64,000 bases of DNA from Luteitalea sp. (GTDB lineage Bacteria > Acidobacteriota > Vicinamibacteria > Vicinamibacterales > Vicinamibacteraceae), in NCBI GenBank assembly GCA_009377495.1, contig WHTZ01000035.1:1-64000 (forward strand), in the 5' to 3' direction. The translations under genes and the position numbers were made by a program. The notes beneath the pieces were generated by a model. It saw only the letters and a program-made list of their open reading frames with translations, was not told where the DNA came from and searched no databases. Position 1 is the stretch's first letter; every line of letters begins with the position of its first letter. Positions 27,646 through 36,611 of the stretch are shown here, piece after piece.

Positions 27646-28950
27646 CTATACGCCGCAGCTCCGCTTCACCACGGCCATGGAGTCCTGTTGGCGTGCGCGG
27701 ACGATTGCCATGGCCGCCTCGAGCCGCGCACGCGTGGCCTCCGCGTTGCCAACCAATGCCACCGTCCGCGCGGCGATGGCCGCCCCGTCCGTCTCGTCGA
27801 TCTCGAACAGCCACTCGCCGAGCCCGACGTCGCGCCACATCTGGCCCTTCCGCGTGTCGGTCGGCTGGCGCACGTGAATCGCAGGCGTGCCGTTGGCCAC
27901 CGCGATGATGGGCGAGTGCATCTCGCAGCTCAAGACCGCCGCGGCGCGCGCATAGGTCGAGGCGGCCTCGTCCGTCAGCCAATACGCCTCCTTGACCACC
28001 ACGGCCTTCTTGACCGCCTCCGGCAGCTTGTCGTAGAGCAGCGGGCGAAGCAGTGGCACCTCGTAGGTCATCTCCGGGCACAACAACACCTTGTGTCCGG
28101 TCTCTCGCACCCAGGCGACAATCGCCGCCCGTAACTTCGCGTGATCCGACTCGGCATGCCGATCGTTTGCGGCGAGCTTCGCCTTCGCTTCCCGGTCTCC
28201 CTTTGCGGCGGCGGCGAGTAGGCGCGGATACGGCGTCCAGCGCAGGCGGGGCACGACACAGAGGAACTGTTTGTCGACCAATCCGTGCCGGGTCAGATAC
28301 CGGTCCGCGCGCGCGTCGTCTCGAAGATCGATTGCGAACGTGGCGTCGGGGGCGAACTCCTGGACGGGGCACGGCAGGCGCAGACCCTTCAAGTACTCCA
28401 GCGACGCGGTATCCCGACAATAGAAGAAGCGCGCGTCGCCGGCCGTCTCCTTCAGCGGATCGTGCAGATCGCCCAACGTGACGCCGTACACGCCGTACGG
28501 CCGGCCGAGCGCGCGCGCTGCGTACAAGGCGTCCGGCGATACGATGTGCGGGCCCGAGCCGTGAAGAACGAGGTCGGCGCTCGCGAGCACGTCAGCCAGG
28601 GGCGTGCCTTCGAGCGCACGGTCCAGCCCATCGCCCGGCGCGTCGTGGCTCACGCGCCTCTCGTGGATCGCGACCTGGGGAAACCGCCGTTCGAGCAACA
28701 GGCGCACGTTGTCGCCGACGTTGGCAGCCCACAGCGTGACCCGTGCCTCCGGCAGGTAACGCTCGAGCAGCGCCAGCGCTCCCGGCGTGTGTGCGATGTC
28801 ACCGATGTTGATCGTCTGCCACGACGACCGGAGCACGATATGCGGCGCACGATCTGCCGCTAGGCTCCTTGTGCTCATCGTGCGCCCCGACCCGACCACT
28901 ACGGCAAGGCCGCCGGCCTTCCTCAGGAACGTCCGCCGGTTCACCCGCAT
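27646..28950 (-). CDS. Polysaccharide pyruvyl transferase-like protein, Tat-exported
   Basis: The 434-residue protein starts at ATG 28950 right after AAAGGAG and carries a Tat signal (VNRRTFLRKAGGLAVVVG). The body looks like the CsaB/WcaK group: SWQTINIGDIAHTPGALALLERYLP near the N terminus, LVLHGSGPHIVS, a late SCEMHSPIIAVANGTPAIHVRQP. Pyruvyl transferases normally work in the cytosol on lipid-linked glycans, so a Tat leader is unusual; Planctomycetota and Acidobacteriota do have such exported homologues of unknown role. A start without the leader is not supported by an internal ribosome site. It stands alone; a TonB receptor remnant lies just upstream. Confidence 0.7.
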   Translation of the reverse strand: MRVNRRTFLRKAGGLAVVVGSGRTMSTRSLAADRAPHIVLRSSWQTINIGDIAHTPGALALLERYLPEARVTLWAANVGDNVRLLLERRFPQVAIHERRVSHDAPGDGLDRALEGTPLADVLASADLVLHGSGPHIVSPDALYAARALGRPYGVYGVTLGDLHDPLKETAGDARFFYCRDTASLEYLKGLRLPCPVQEFAPDATFAIDLRDDARADRYLTRHGLVDKQFLCVVPRLRWTPYPRLLAAAAKGDREAKAKLAANDRHAESDHAKLRAAIVAWVRETGHKVLLCPEMTYEVPLLRPLLYDKLPEAVKKAVVVKEAYWLTDEAASTYARAAAVLSCEMHSPIIAVANGTPAIHVRQPTDTRKGQMWRDVGLGEWLFEIDETDGAAIAARTVALVGNAEATRARLEAAMAIVRARQQDSMAVVKRSCGV

Positions 28951-29029
28951 CTCCTTTGTCGAAGCACACGCTGCCGAAGGGACCCTCTCGCGCGTTCGTG
29001 GACGGTTCCGTTTCGCCTCGGCGATGCCA

Positions 29030-29150
29030 TCAGAAGTCGAGCCGCACACCGAGCTGCACCTGCCGCGCCGGGTTGGCCGATCCGATTTGCCCGAAGGAGA
29101 CCGACGTCACGTTCGTGATGGGGTTGCCGAGATTGACGCGATTGAAAGTT
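29030..29150 (-). pseudogene. TonB-dependent receptor (Oar-like), last ~40 codons only
   Basis: On the minus strand the frame ending at 29030 reads FNRVNLGNPITNV, then SFGQIGSANPARQVQLGVRLDF and stop, which is the standard C-terminal end of these receptors (compare VQLGLKYLF and IQLAMRLEF in the intact ones). Upstream of about 29150 the similarity stops, so ~95% of the gene is gone. The following 29151-29332 has no supported gene. Confidence 0.7.
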
Positions 29151-29332
29151 GCGGAGCTGCGCCGAGCGGGCCAGGAGCTCGCTGGCCAACACGCGGTCGA
29201 GCGCCGCCGCTTTGGCGGAGCGGGACGGCGGCTCTGTGGCCACGCCGTATGCTACCACCCTGGATGGCGGTGGGTCGTGGATTGAAGCGGGAGTCCCAAC
29301 GACGATGTTCGGCGCCATGCGAACTGGCGCGG

Positions 29333-29554
29333 TCAGCGTCCGGTAGGTTCATCACGTCTCCACTCCAGCAGGTCGCCCGGTTGGCAGTCGAGCTCGCGGC
29401 ACAGCGCCTCGAGCGTTGAGAAGCGGACGGCGCGCGCCTTGTTCGTTTTCAGAATTGACACGTTCGCGATCGTGATGCCGATGCGGTCGGCAAGTTCGGT
29501 CAGGGTGAGGCGACGGTCGAGCAACAGATGATCGAGCTTCACGTGTATGGACAT
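29333..29554 (-). CDS. XRE-family helix-turn-helix regulator (YozG-like)
   Basis: The 73-residue protein is essentially one HTH domain: LTLTELADRIGITIANVSILKTNKARAVRFSTLEALCRELDCQPGDLLEW. It begins 9 bp after the stop of the DUF2975 gene, a pairing that is conserved across many bacteria and indicates a two-gene module in which the small repressor and the membrane protein work together. Autoregulation is likely. Confidence 0.88.
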   Translation of the reverse strand: MSIHVKLDHLLLDRRLTLTELADRIGITIANVSILKTNKARAVRFSTLEALCRELDCQPGDLLEWRRDEPTGR

Positions 29555-29563
29555 CTCAGTACG

Positions 29564-30196
29564 TCAGACCGTGAGGGACTGCTCTTCGTCGAGCCGCGTC
29601 CCTTCCCTGAAGACCTCGGCAATAACCAAGATGATGAGCCCACAAATGATCGCGACGACGTTCAGGTCTGCCCGGGCCTCAAACCGCACGCCTTGGATGG
29701 AGAAGTATGTCGTCGCGTAGCGCGTGCCGACGTAGGCAAGCGTTGCCCGGACGATCTCGCCGAAGATCACGGCATATCCGATGCGCCGGATACGCGTCGC
29801 ATTGGCCGCCACGAACGGCTTACCGGCGCTCAGCGTGCGGAACACGGCCCGGAGCTGGCCCAGCACCCACATGATCAGGGCGAGCACAGCGATGAGGACG
29901 ACCACAGTTCCGGCAACGGCGACACGACTCCGCGGGGAGAACCTCAGCGATCCTTGCGTGTTCTCGAGGTGCACGTTCTCGACGCCGAACGGCGATGCCG
30001 TGACACGGTGCGTTTCGGGTTCGATCCTGAACGCTGCGGGAACGGCAAACCCCACTTCTACGCGAGGAGGGTCGACCCAAGGCGTGATGGCCAGGAGACA
30101 GACCGAGAGTCCTAGCAGGATCATGGCTCCATACCAGCCGATGTTGATCAGCGCCGTCACAAACGACGACAGGGACGCTTTGCCCATGACCTTCAT
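29564..30196 (-). CDS. DUF2975 membrane protein
   Basis: The 210-residue protein has four predicted transmembrane helices: near residues 10-37 (ALINIGWYGAMILLGLSVCLL), 97-120 (AVAGTVVVLIAVLALIMWVL), 145-165 and 180-198 (LNVVAIICGLIILVIAEVF). The cytosolic FRTLSAGKPFVAANATRIRRIGY block is characteristic of DUF2975. ATG 30196 has GAGATC six bases upstream; the frame continues upstream without coding character. Together with the XRE regulator just downstream it forms a conserved module of unknown role, perhaps membrane sensing that controls the repressor. Confidence 0.85.
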   Translation of the reverse strand: MKVMGKASLSSFVTALINIGWYGAMILLGLSVCLLAITPWVDPPRVEVGFAVPAAFRIEPETHRVTASPFGVENVHLENTQGSLRFSPRSRVAVAGTVVVLIAVLALIMWVLGQLRAVFRTLSAGKPFVAANATRIRRIGYAVIFGEIVRATLAYVGTRYATTYFSIQGVRFEARADLNVVAIICGLIILVIAEVFREGTRLDEEQSLTV

Positions 30197-30502
30197 GATT
30201 CTGATCTCCACGTGCTCTCTTCGAGGGACCCGGCCGGTGTCCGAGCCGATCGCAGATGACGAATGCGGCGCCTGGCCCCCTCTGTAGACAGCCTTATTGT
30301 TATACGATAAAACGAGATCGAAAAACAATAATTCAGGGGGTGGGACCCCGTGGCGGGATGTTTCGTCCTGCGGCCATGTCCCTGTCGATCGAAACCGAAG
30401 CTGTTCGTATAGAGAGTAAAACGCCGGCATGGTGCCGGGGCTTAGCACGCTCCCGCTCGAAGTTCGGCCCCTCCATGACGACGCCGGGCACTGAGATTTG
30501 AC
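30197..30502. other. Divergent intergenic region with AT-rich inverted repeats
   Basis: The stretch 30285-30335 is AT-rich against the background. It has TTATTGTT at 30294-30301 and AACAATAA at 30324-30331 as an inverted pair, and TTATACGATAA within the interval, suiting a repressor site ahead of the DUF2975/XRE operon. Just before the sigma-factor start, a frame ending at 30494 reads PLEVRPLHDDAGH; this resembles the C terminus of the DGPF/YCII-type proteins that often precede such sigma genes, so a remnant is possible but weak. Confidence 0.4.
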
Positions 30503-31322
30503 ATGCCGGACCTCCCGACGGCCGAAATCGAACATGTGTTCCGCGAGGAGTACGGGCGCGCGGTGGCGGTCCTGGTCCGGGTCTTCGGCGACATCGACGT
30601 CGCCGAGGAGGCGGTCCAAGACGCGTTCCCGCCCCGCCTTCGGACCGTACTGGCCGCTGTCTATCTAATCTTCAACGAGGGGCACGGCGAGCTCAGGCGA
30701 TCGTCTCGTGCGCGAGGATCTGTGCACGGAGGCCATCCGCTTGGGACGGCTACTCGCCGAGCTCCTGCCCGACGAGCCGGAAGTCGTCGGCCTGCTCGCC
30801 CTCATGCTGCTCGTCGACTCGCGTCGGGCCGCCCGACTGACGCCCGACGGCGATCTCGTCTTGCTGGCCGACCAGGACCGCGACCTGTGGGATCGGCGAC
30901 TCATCGCGGAGGGCCAAGCCCTCGTGCGCCAATGCCTCCGGAGGAACCAGCCCGGCCCGTACCAGATCCAAGCGGCCATCAATGCCGTCCATAGCGACGC
31001 ATCGAGTGCCGCCACGACGGATTGGTTGCAGATCCTGCAGTTTTACAACCAGCTCATATCGCTCGCGCCGAGCCCGGTCGTCGCGCTCAACCGCGCAGTC
31101 GCGGTGGCGGAGGTCGAAGGGCCGGATGCGGCGCTCACATTCGTCGACGGCCTCGATCTCGATCGGTACCACGTATTCCACGCGGTCCGCGCCGACCTAC
31201 TACGGCGCTTGGGCCACAACGCCAAGGCGGCGGTGGCATACGAGGCAGCGATCGCCCGCACCGAGAACGCGGTCGAGCGCGAGTTCCTGCGGCGCCGCCG
31301 CCAGGCGCTGATTCGAACGTGA
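30503..31322 (+). pseudogene. ECF-type RNA polymerase sigma factor (DUF6596 tail), deleted and frameshifted
   Basis: The start is normal for the large ECF subgroup with a C-terminal DUF6596/TPR-like region: EHVFREEYGRAVAVLVRVFGDIDVAEEAVQDAF. Immediately afterwards the sequence jumps to RLRTVLAAVYLIFNEG, skipping about 140 residues that hold the rest of sigma region 2 and all of region 4. At about 30680 a frameshift moves the sense to the frame that reads TASSGDRLVREDLCTEAIRLGRLLAEL and runs intact to 31322. Without region 4 it cannot recognise a -35 element. The original would have been about 410 residues. Confidence 0.75.
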
Positions 31323-31356
31323 AACGCATTCGGTCGCGGAGTTGTGGAGGATCCAT

Positions 31357-31917
31357 GTGAAGCGCAAAGTGATCTGGGTAACCGGCCTGGTGGCTGTCGC
31401 TGCCATTGTCATGTGTGGCGGGGGACTCTGGTTCGCCAGCAATCAACTACTCTTTCCGGTCTGGAGGGGCGTGACGAAGGACCTGTCTGTCTGCCCGGAC
31501 GAAGCTGCCAAGTACTGGGGAAAGGCTGCGGGAACCTGCGCGATACGCGTGAATTCACATTCAGCGAGGTCCAGATTCCCTCAGCCAACGGCTACGGCCT
31601 GCCGGGCTGGTTGATCAAAGCGTCGGCCAATGGCCAGGAGCCCGCGGGCGGCGCAATCGTGCTCGTCCACGCCGGCGGCAGTGACAGAAGAGAAGAAACG
31701 AGATTCGTGAGCTTCTTTCTAGGTCAGAAACTCGATGTGCTTCATTCACAGCAAGCAGGACAAGGTCGTTTCCTACAAGCACACGCAAGATCTGGCTGAC
31801 GTGTACCGCGGACCCAAGACCGTCTGGCTGCCGGAAAGTGGTGATCACGCGGCGATCTGGGATGTCCGTCGCGCTCAGTACGAGAAACGGGTTGCAGATT
31901 TTCTGTCGAGTACCTGA
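31357..31917 (+). pseudogene. Alpha/beta hydrolase, membrane-anchored, deleted and frameshifted
   Basis: A GTG at 31357 preceded by GGAGG begins a membrane anchor (VIWVTGLVAVAAIVMCGGG). The sense leaves this frame near 31540 and goes on in another as NLRDTREFTFSEVQIPSANGYGLPGWLI and AIVLVHAGGSDRREETRF, including the oxyanion-like HAGG segment. Near 31725 it jumps again to MCFIHSKQDKVVSYKHTQDLADVY and ends in a typical hydrolase C terminus (ESGDHAAIWDVRRAQYEKRVADFL), with the catalytic His in GDHA. The nucleophile-containing middle is missing. It is a dead serine hydrolase. Confidence 0.65.
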
Positions 31918-32008
31918 CAGAAGATCGCGACACGGCAAACCGGTGCATGGTGAGGTCGACATTCCGGGCGCCAAAGAGAGCAAGGTTCCCTATAGGAGAA
32001 GCGGCTCT

Positions 32009-32236
32009 ATGAAACTACACACCTTTCTCAGCTATGGCGGTAACTGCGAGCAGGCATTCCGATTCTACGAGCGGCATCTCGGAGGACGAATCACGATGAT
32101 GATGACCCGCGCCGAACAGCCGAACCAGAATGACGTGCCGCCCGATTGGAAGAACTCCATCCAATACGCCAGTATGAACCTCGGAGAGACGGCTTTCACT
32201 GAAGAGCCACGTATACAGGTTGTATGTCTACCGTAG
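32009..32236 (+). pseudogene. VOC/PhnB-like protein, 3' truncated
   Basis: The 75-codon frame starts at ATG 32009 with AGGAG ten bases upstream and reads KLHTFLSYGGNCEQAFRFYE, followed by HLGGRITMMMT and QYASMNLGETAF, the first beta-alpha-beta-beta unit of PhnB-type vicinal-oxygen-chelate proteins. The remaining 80 or so residues of the family (second unit) are missing, and the frame ends in unrelated residues. Confidence 0.65.
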
Positions 32237-32364
32237 AGAATCTATCCGATCGAGTCGAGCTCTTGCCGGGGGCCGCGCGACGGCCGCGGTGATCGCCGCG
32301 GCCAGAAGGCTCCGGCTGCCGGCCTGCACCGGCGCAGGCAGTTGTCGCATAGCGGGCCCCCCTC

Positions 32365-33441
32365 TCATTCCCGACGATGCGTGCGCGACGCGTCACGCTC
32401 GCCGGCCGGTGCACCTTCACGCGATGCGATGGCGGCGGCGTACTCACGCGGAGTCATACCGACGAGGCGCCGGAAGACCAGGCCGAAGTAGCTTTGATCG
32501 CAGAAGCCGACTTCCTGGCTGACGGTGGCTATCGGCTTGTCCGTGCGGGCCAGCAGATGCTGAGCCTTGGCGATGCGCAGGCGATTGACGTGGGCGATCA
32601 GCGGCTGGCCGGTCATTGCGCGGAAGAAGCGCATGAAGTGGGAACGGCTCATCCCGAGCAGGCTGGCAGCGTGGTCGATGGAAATCGGCTCCGCGTAGTG
32701 CTGATCGAGGTAGTCGAACAGCGGCCGCAGCCGTTCGAGCGCACGCTCCTTGCGCCCCACGACCCCGGCGACGCCACGGTAGGCCGCATAGTGATTGACC
32801 AGCAGCACCAACATCATCTTCAGATAGGTCTTGATGGACAGGTGCGCGCGCGGGACGGCGGACGGCAGATCGCGGCGCACCCGCTGCATCAGGTCGAACA
32901 CCTGGGCGGGCACGCGGGTGGACGCCGGGACGACGTGTGGGAACTCCGGGCGCTGGACCAGGAACGGCATCAGGTATTCGAGGCTGTTGCCCGCGCTGTC
33001 ATCCTGGCGGATGAGGTCCGGCATGAAGTACAGCACGACGGCGCGCACGCGCGGCGTCCTGTACTCGCAGAGCCGGTGGAAGAGCACGCTGCCCATCACG
33101 AACAGGTCCCCTTCGCGGATGCGCACGAACTGGTCCTGGATCTGGCAGGTCACCTCGCCGGTGTGGAGGTACAGCAGCTCGTAGTAGTCGTGCCGGTTCA
33201 GCGCGATGTTCGACTTGCCCTGAAAGGCGAGGCACCGGACGTCGAGGGGGAACGACGGTTCGAACGGCCACACATGCACGCCGGCCGCCGTGATTTGCGG
33301 CTCGATGACGTGGTAGGCGTCTTCCCAGTGGATACGCTGTGCGTGGGTCATGCGCGTGCCGTGCCCGTGACCGCGTGCGCGTCGGTCGTCGTGGGCCGTC
33401 CGCGCCAACGGTGATAGAAGCCTTTCGGTCGGGCTAGCCAT
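32365..33441 (-). CDS. AraC-family transcriptional regulator (first of two in the locus)
   Basis: The 358-residue product has an N-terminal cupin-type sensor domain (ALNRHDYYELLYLHTGEV, GDLFVMGSVLFHRL) and a C-terminal double helix-turn-helix of AraC type (YAEPISIDHAASLLGMSRSH and TVSQEVGFCDQSYFGLVFRR). The start at 33441 overlaps the stop of the TIM-barrel gene by a few bases, suggesting coupled translation; ATG 33351 is an alternative that removes a poorly conserved 30-residue extension. As last gene of the apiose-type locus it could control it. No terminator-like hairpin with a T-tract was found after it. Confidence 0.9.
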   Translation of the reverse strand: MASPTERLLSPLARTAHDDRRARGHGHGTRMTHAQRIHWEDAYHVIEPQITAAGVHVWPFEPSFPLDVRCLAFQGKSNIALNRHDYYELLYLHTGEVTCQIQDQFVRIREGDLFVMGSVLFHRLCEYRTPRVRAVVLYFMPDLIRQDDSAGNSLEYLMPFLVQRPEFPHVVPASTRVPAQVFDLMQRVRRDLPSAVPRAHLSIKTYLKMMLVLLVNHYAAYRGVAGVVGRKERALERLRPLFDYLDQHYAEPISIDHAASLLGMSRSHFMRFFRAMTGQPLIAHVNRLRIAKAQHLLARTDKPIATVSQEVGFCDQSYFGLVFRRLVGMTPREYAAAIASREGAPAGERDASRTHRRE

Positions 33442-34252
33442 CCATTGGCCGCGGCATGCCCATCCAGCGCTTGAGCACCCGGATACCGAGCTCGGCCGAC
33501 GCGCGTTCCGCCAGTACTGTGGCGCAGTGGTCGTGCCCGGGGGGCATCCAGCTTTCGAGCAGCACGCTGTGGCAGCGTCCGGCGGCCCGCACCTGTGTGA
33601 TTGCCTCGGCGATGGGCAGCTTTCCGCGCCCGAGGTCGCATCCCTGCACGACGAATCCCATCTGGTGCGTCGGGCGGGTGATGGTGACGTCCTTCACGTG
33701 CATGTTGACCGTGAGTGGCGCGAGCTCGCCCACGACCGCGGCCAGCCCTTCCCCGGCGCCCAGCGAGTTGGCGGTATCGAGGCAGATGCCGATCGATGTG
33801 CTGCCGGCGTCCTCGACGAGGCGCCGGAGGTCCGCGGCCGTGAACCGATCGTGGTTCTCGAGCGCGAGCGTCACCTGCGCCGCCTCGATCGCGGGCACGG
33901 CGTTCGCGAGCAGCGCGCGCAGCGACGCGGCAGACGGCTCATAGTCGCCGGCGTCGACGACGAACCGCAGCAGGCCGGCGCCGCAGCGGCCGCACAGCGC
34001 GAGGTAGGTCTCGAGGTGCGCCTCCGTCAGCCCGCGCGCTCCCAGCTCGATGGCGATCGTGGCAGCCCGCGCGGCGTCGACGAGGGCCGCCAGCTGATCG
34101 GCGCTCATCGCGTGCGCCGGCAGGTTGTCGGCGAGCTGCATGACGGACAGTCCGTGGCGCTGCGCGAACGCGAGAAGGCCGCGCTCGTCGAGCGGTGGTG
34201 TGCCGTGCCGAACGGCCCAGCCGAACGCGAACGAGCTGACCCCGACGTGCAT
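33434..34252 (-). CDS. Xylose-isomerase-like TIM barrel (candidate 3-oxo-isoapionate decarboxylase)
   Basis: The 272-residue cytosolic protein shows the AP-endonuclease-2 fold: VGVSSFAFGWAVRHG at the start, RFVVDAGDYEP, LALENHDRF with a metal-binding Glu, ICLDTANSLGAGEG, VNMHVKDVT and a closing LLESWMPPGHD. It has no signal peptide. In known D-apionate pathways a protein of this fold (OiaC) decarboxylates 3-oxo-isoapionate; the gene directly upstream here is ApnO-like, so the pairing suits that role. This is an inference from context and remembered family membership. A simple sugar isomerase is the alternative. Confidence 0.75.
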   Translation of the reverse strand: MHVGVSSFAFGWAVRHGTPPLDERGLLAFAQRHGLSVMQLADNLPAHAMSADQLAALVDAARAATIAIELGARGLTEAHLETYLALCGRCGAGLLRFVVDAGDYEPSAASLRALLANAVPAIEAAQVTLALENHDRFTAADLRRLVEDAGSTSIGICLDTANSLGAGEGLAAVVGELAPLTVNMHVKDVTITRPTHQMGFVVQGCDLGRGKLPIAEAITQVRAAGRCHSVLLESWMPPGHDHCATVLAERASAELGIRVLKRWMGMPRPMDG

Positions 34253-34267
34253 GCGGTCCTCCCGGCG

Positions 34268-35110
34268 CTACCGCGTGGTGATGTCGCGCACCTGGTCGCG
34301 GATGTCGTCCATCTCCAGGATGCGCTCCCATCCCTCGCGAAAGAGCAACGGCCTCGCGCGGCGGCTGATCTTGTAGGCGGCATCCGAGAAGGTGCCGTTC
34401 ACTTCGCCGAACAGGACCGCGATCTGGATGCGTAGGTGCCCGAGGACGAAATCGCGCACGGCCTCCGCCGGCACACCGGCCTGCACGAGACGATCGTGCC
34501 CCTCCTTCACCACTTCCATACACGTCTGGGCCAGCGTTTCGACCAGCGCCGGTTCGAGCATCGCCATCTGGTCGAGCGTCACCCGGTGCACGCGGCTCAC
34601 CGGCGCGTACATCGCCTGTGCGATCTCGACCCCTCGCGCGTAGTGCGCGTCGGTGCCGGACATCAGCGCGCAGACTACCGGCTGCCTGGCGGAGATGCCG
34701 CCGTAGAAATCCCTGAACGCCTGCTCCGTCGGCTCCCAGTTGAACACCGAAGGGTGGCAGGGATGCGCGACCACGCAGCCGATGTCGTCGCGCACCGGGA
34801 TCTGGCCGTCGAGCGGCGCGGCGGGGTCCAGCGCCAGCACCAGCGAGCCAGACTTCATCACTGGCACGAGTGTCGACGCGATCTCGCCGAGCGCGACGTC
34901 CGGCACCGCGAGGATGACGACATCCGCCCGCGGCACGCAGGCCGACATCTCCGAGACCGTCACGCCGCGCTGGCGCAGGTTCTCCAGGCCCCGCGGCGCG
35001 ATCTCGATGTAGTCGACCGCGTACGGGCTCTTCAGGAAGTTGTCCGTGAGCCGGCAGCCGATCTTGCCGCCTGCGCCCACGAGGGCAATGGACACGGTCA
35101 TCTTCGTCAT
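34268..35110 (-). CDS. ApnO-like oxidoisomerase (PGDH_C family)
   Basis: The 280-residue protein has an N-terminal NAD-binding fold (IALVGAGGKIG, glycines 12-18) and a helical C-terminal part of the phosphogluconate-dehydrogenase-C type, with CVVAHPCHPSVFNWE and VALMSG-like CALMSGTDAHYARG blocks. D-apionate oxidoisomerase (ApnO), which moves a hydroxymethyl group to give 3-oxo-isoapionate, belongs to this family. Start ATG 35110 has GGAG nearby; a second ATG is three codons in. It lies between the apiosidase-like gene (40 bp) and the TIM-barrel gene (15 bp), supporting the assignment. Related PGDH_C proteins of other function cannot be excluded. Confidence 0.72.
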   Translation of the reverse strand: MTKMTVSIALVGAGGKIGCRLTDNFLKSPYAVDYIEIAPRGLENLRQRGVTVSEMSACVPRADVVILAVPDVALGEIASTLVPVMKSGSLVLALDPAAPLDGQIPVRDDIGCVVAHPCHPSVFNWEPTEQAFRDFYGGISARQPVVCALMSGTDAHYARGVEIAQAMYAPVSRVHRVTLDQMAMLEPALVETLAQTCMEVVKEGHDRLVQAGVPAEAVRDFVLGHLRIQIAVLFGEVNGTFSDAAYKISRRARPLLFREGWERILEMDDIRDQVRDITTR

Positions 35111-35150
35111 GTCTCCGGCGATCGCTCTTCGTCTTCCGTGCCGCGCACTG

Positions 35151-36578
35151 TCAGCGTCGCGGCGCCGCGCCCGGGGGCGGGAACTTCTTCGACGCGTCGT
35201 CCAGCACGAGCACCCAGTCCACCATCTCACCGGGGTCCGGCGGCGTGAAGCGGCGCTCGCTCTTCTTCTCGAACGTGCCGATGGCCGTGGCCTTCCCATC
35301 CCGCGGATTGAACCACCAAGCTTTCACGTGCGTGCCAGACAGCTTGTCTAGGCGGACCGTGAAGGGTCGTCCCACCGGGGCATAGACCATCGCATAGCTG
35401 CCGTCGGCGTCGCGCGTCGCCGCGACGTAGTACCGGCCCGCGCCGGGGATGCTCGTCGGCACGCTGGCAGGGACGATGACGTCGGGATCGGGAATGCGGG
35501 TCAGGAAGGGACGCGACTCGAGGAGGGCGCGCGCGTGCTGCATCTGCGCCGCGCCGGGCTGATCGATCGCCTCGGTCCAGGGCATCAGCGGGTTGTTGAC
35601 CGGCTCGCGCGTGTCGTCCCACATCTGCCACACGGAGTGGTGCCCGTACGTGTGCCCGAAGGCGCCGGTGAAGAGGTCCCAGTACAGCGGGCGCCGCACG
35701 TCCGCGGCCACCGAGTGCCCGAGGCGCTTCGCGTCGAACGACACCGGATGGTCCTCGTAGATCGGCTCGCCGTCGAGCACCGGCTTCACGGGCGTGCGGT
35801 CGTAGTCGACCCGCGTCTGGTCGTACCGGTCGGTGAACTCGGTCACGTGGCCGTTCTGGCGCATGTTGAAATCGAGCCAGTCCTCGTCATGGAACCAGGT
35901 CGACGAGCCCTGCCCTCCGGGCGGATGGAACGTGATCAGATGCGTGCCGTTGTCCCCCTTGCGCAGACCGCGCGCCATGGCGCGCGTGATCGCCTTGTGC
36001 CGGTCGGTCTCGATCGGCCGGTCGCCGCCGACGATCCAGATCACGCCGGCATCCTTGTACCGTCGGCCGAGCCACTCGCCGTACCGCGCCGCGTTCTCCG
36101 GCGTGAAGACCTCGGGGCCCGCGCCCTTGCGCTGGTTCCACTTGTCGCCCCAGGTCGGCAGCAGGCCGATGTACAGCCCGAGCGCATTCGCCTTCGCCAC
36201 GACCCAGTCCACGTGGGCGAAGTAGGCCTCGTTCGGCTTCGTGGGATCGTTGTCGACCAGCGGCCGCTCGCCGTAGGCGTTGGGCGTCTGCAGGCCATCC
36301 CGCTCGGCGAGCGCGACGGCCTGGATAACGGTGAAGCGGCGCGCCGCGCGGTTGCGGAGATAGCGCTCCGTCTCCTCTCGTGTGAGCCGGTGCAGCAGCT
36401 CCCAGGCCGTGTCGCCCAGCCAGAAGAACGGCTGATTCTCGTCGGTCACCACGAAGCGCTTGTTGTCAGAGACCTCCAGGCGGGGCAGCGTGTCGGCGTG
36501 CAGGGCACGAACGTCACACCCGAGCACGCCGGCCGCCAGGGCGAGCAGGGCGAATCGTCGCCGCAGGCGATGTCGCAT
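35151..36578 (-). CDS. DUF4038/GH140-type apiosidase-like glycoside hydrolase
   Basis: The 475-residue secreted protein (signal peptide about 1-29) matches the DUF4038 catalytic domain, renamed apiosidase-like, plus the C-terminal collagen-binding-like beta domain. Visible landmarks are [30 protein letters not shown] near the start, [26 protein letters not shown] with a likely catalytic Glu, and [10 protein letters not shown]. The C-terminal part has [14 protein letters not shown]140 enzymes cut the apiosyl link at the backbone of rhamnogalacturonan-II side chains. Other DUF4038 proteins have different or unknown activity, so the substrate is inferred from the ApnO-like neighbour. The gene follows an AraC gene by 33 bp. 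Confidence 0.82.
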   Translation of the reverse strand: MRHRLRRRFALLALAAGVLGCDVRALHADTLPRLEVSDNKRFVVTDENQPFFWLGDTAWELLHRLTREETERYLRNRAARRFTVIQAVALAERDGLQTPNAYGERPLVDNDPTKPNEAYFAHVDWVVAKANALGLYIGLLPTWGDKWNQRKGAGPEVFTPENAARYGEWLGRRYKDAGVIWIVGGDRPIETDRHKAITRAMARGLRKGDNGTHLITFHPPGGQGSSTWFHDEDWLDFNMRQNGHVTEFTDRYDQTRVDYDRTPVKPVLDGEPIYEDHPVSFDAKRLGHSVAADVRRPLYWDLFTGAFGHTYGHHSVWQMWDDTREPVNNPLMPWTEAIDQPGAAQMQHARALLESRPFLTRIPDPDVIVPASVPTSIPGAGRYYVAATRDADGSYAMVYAPVGRPFTVRLDKLSGTHVKAWWFNPRDGKATAIGTFEKKSERRFTPPDPGEMVDWVLVLDDASKKFPPPGAAPRR

Positions 36579-36611
36579 ACGCGAACGATACGCGCGGCCA
36601 TGGTGGCAGGG

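Noticed and set aside
29151-29332. Short open frames on both strands between the receptor remnant and the XRE gene
   Set aside because: Neither strand shows a start with ribosome site or any recognisable motif.
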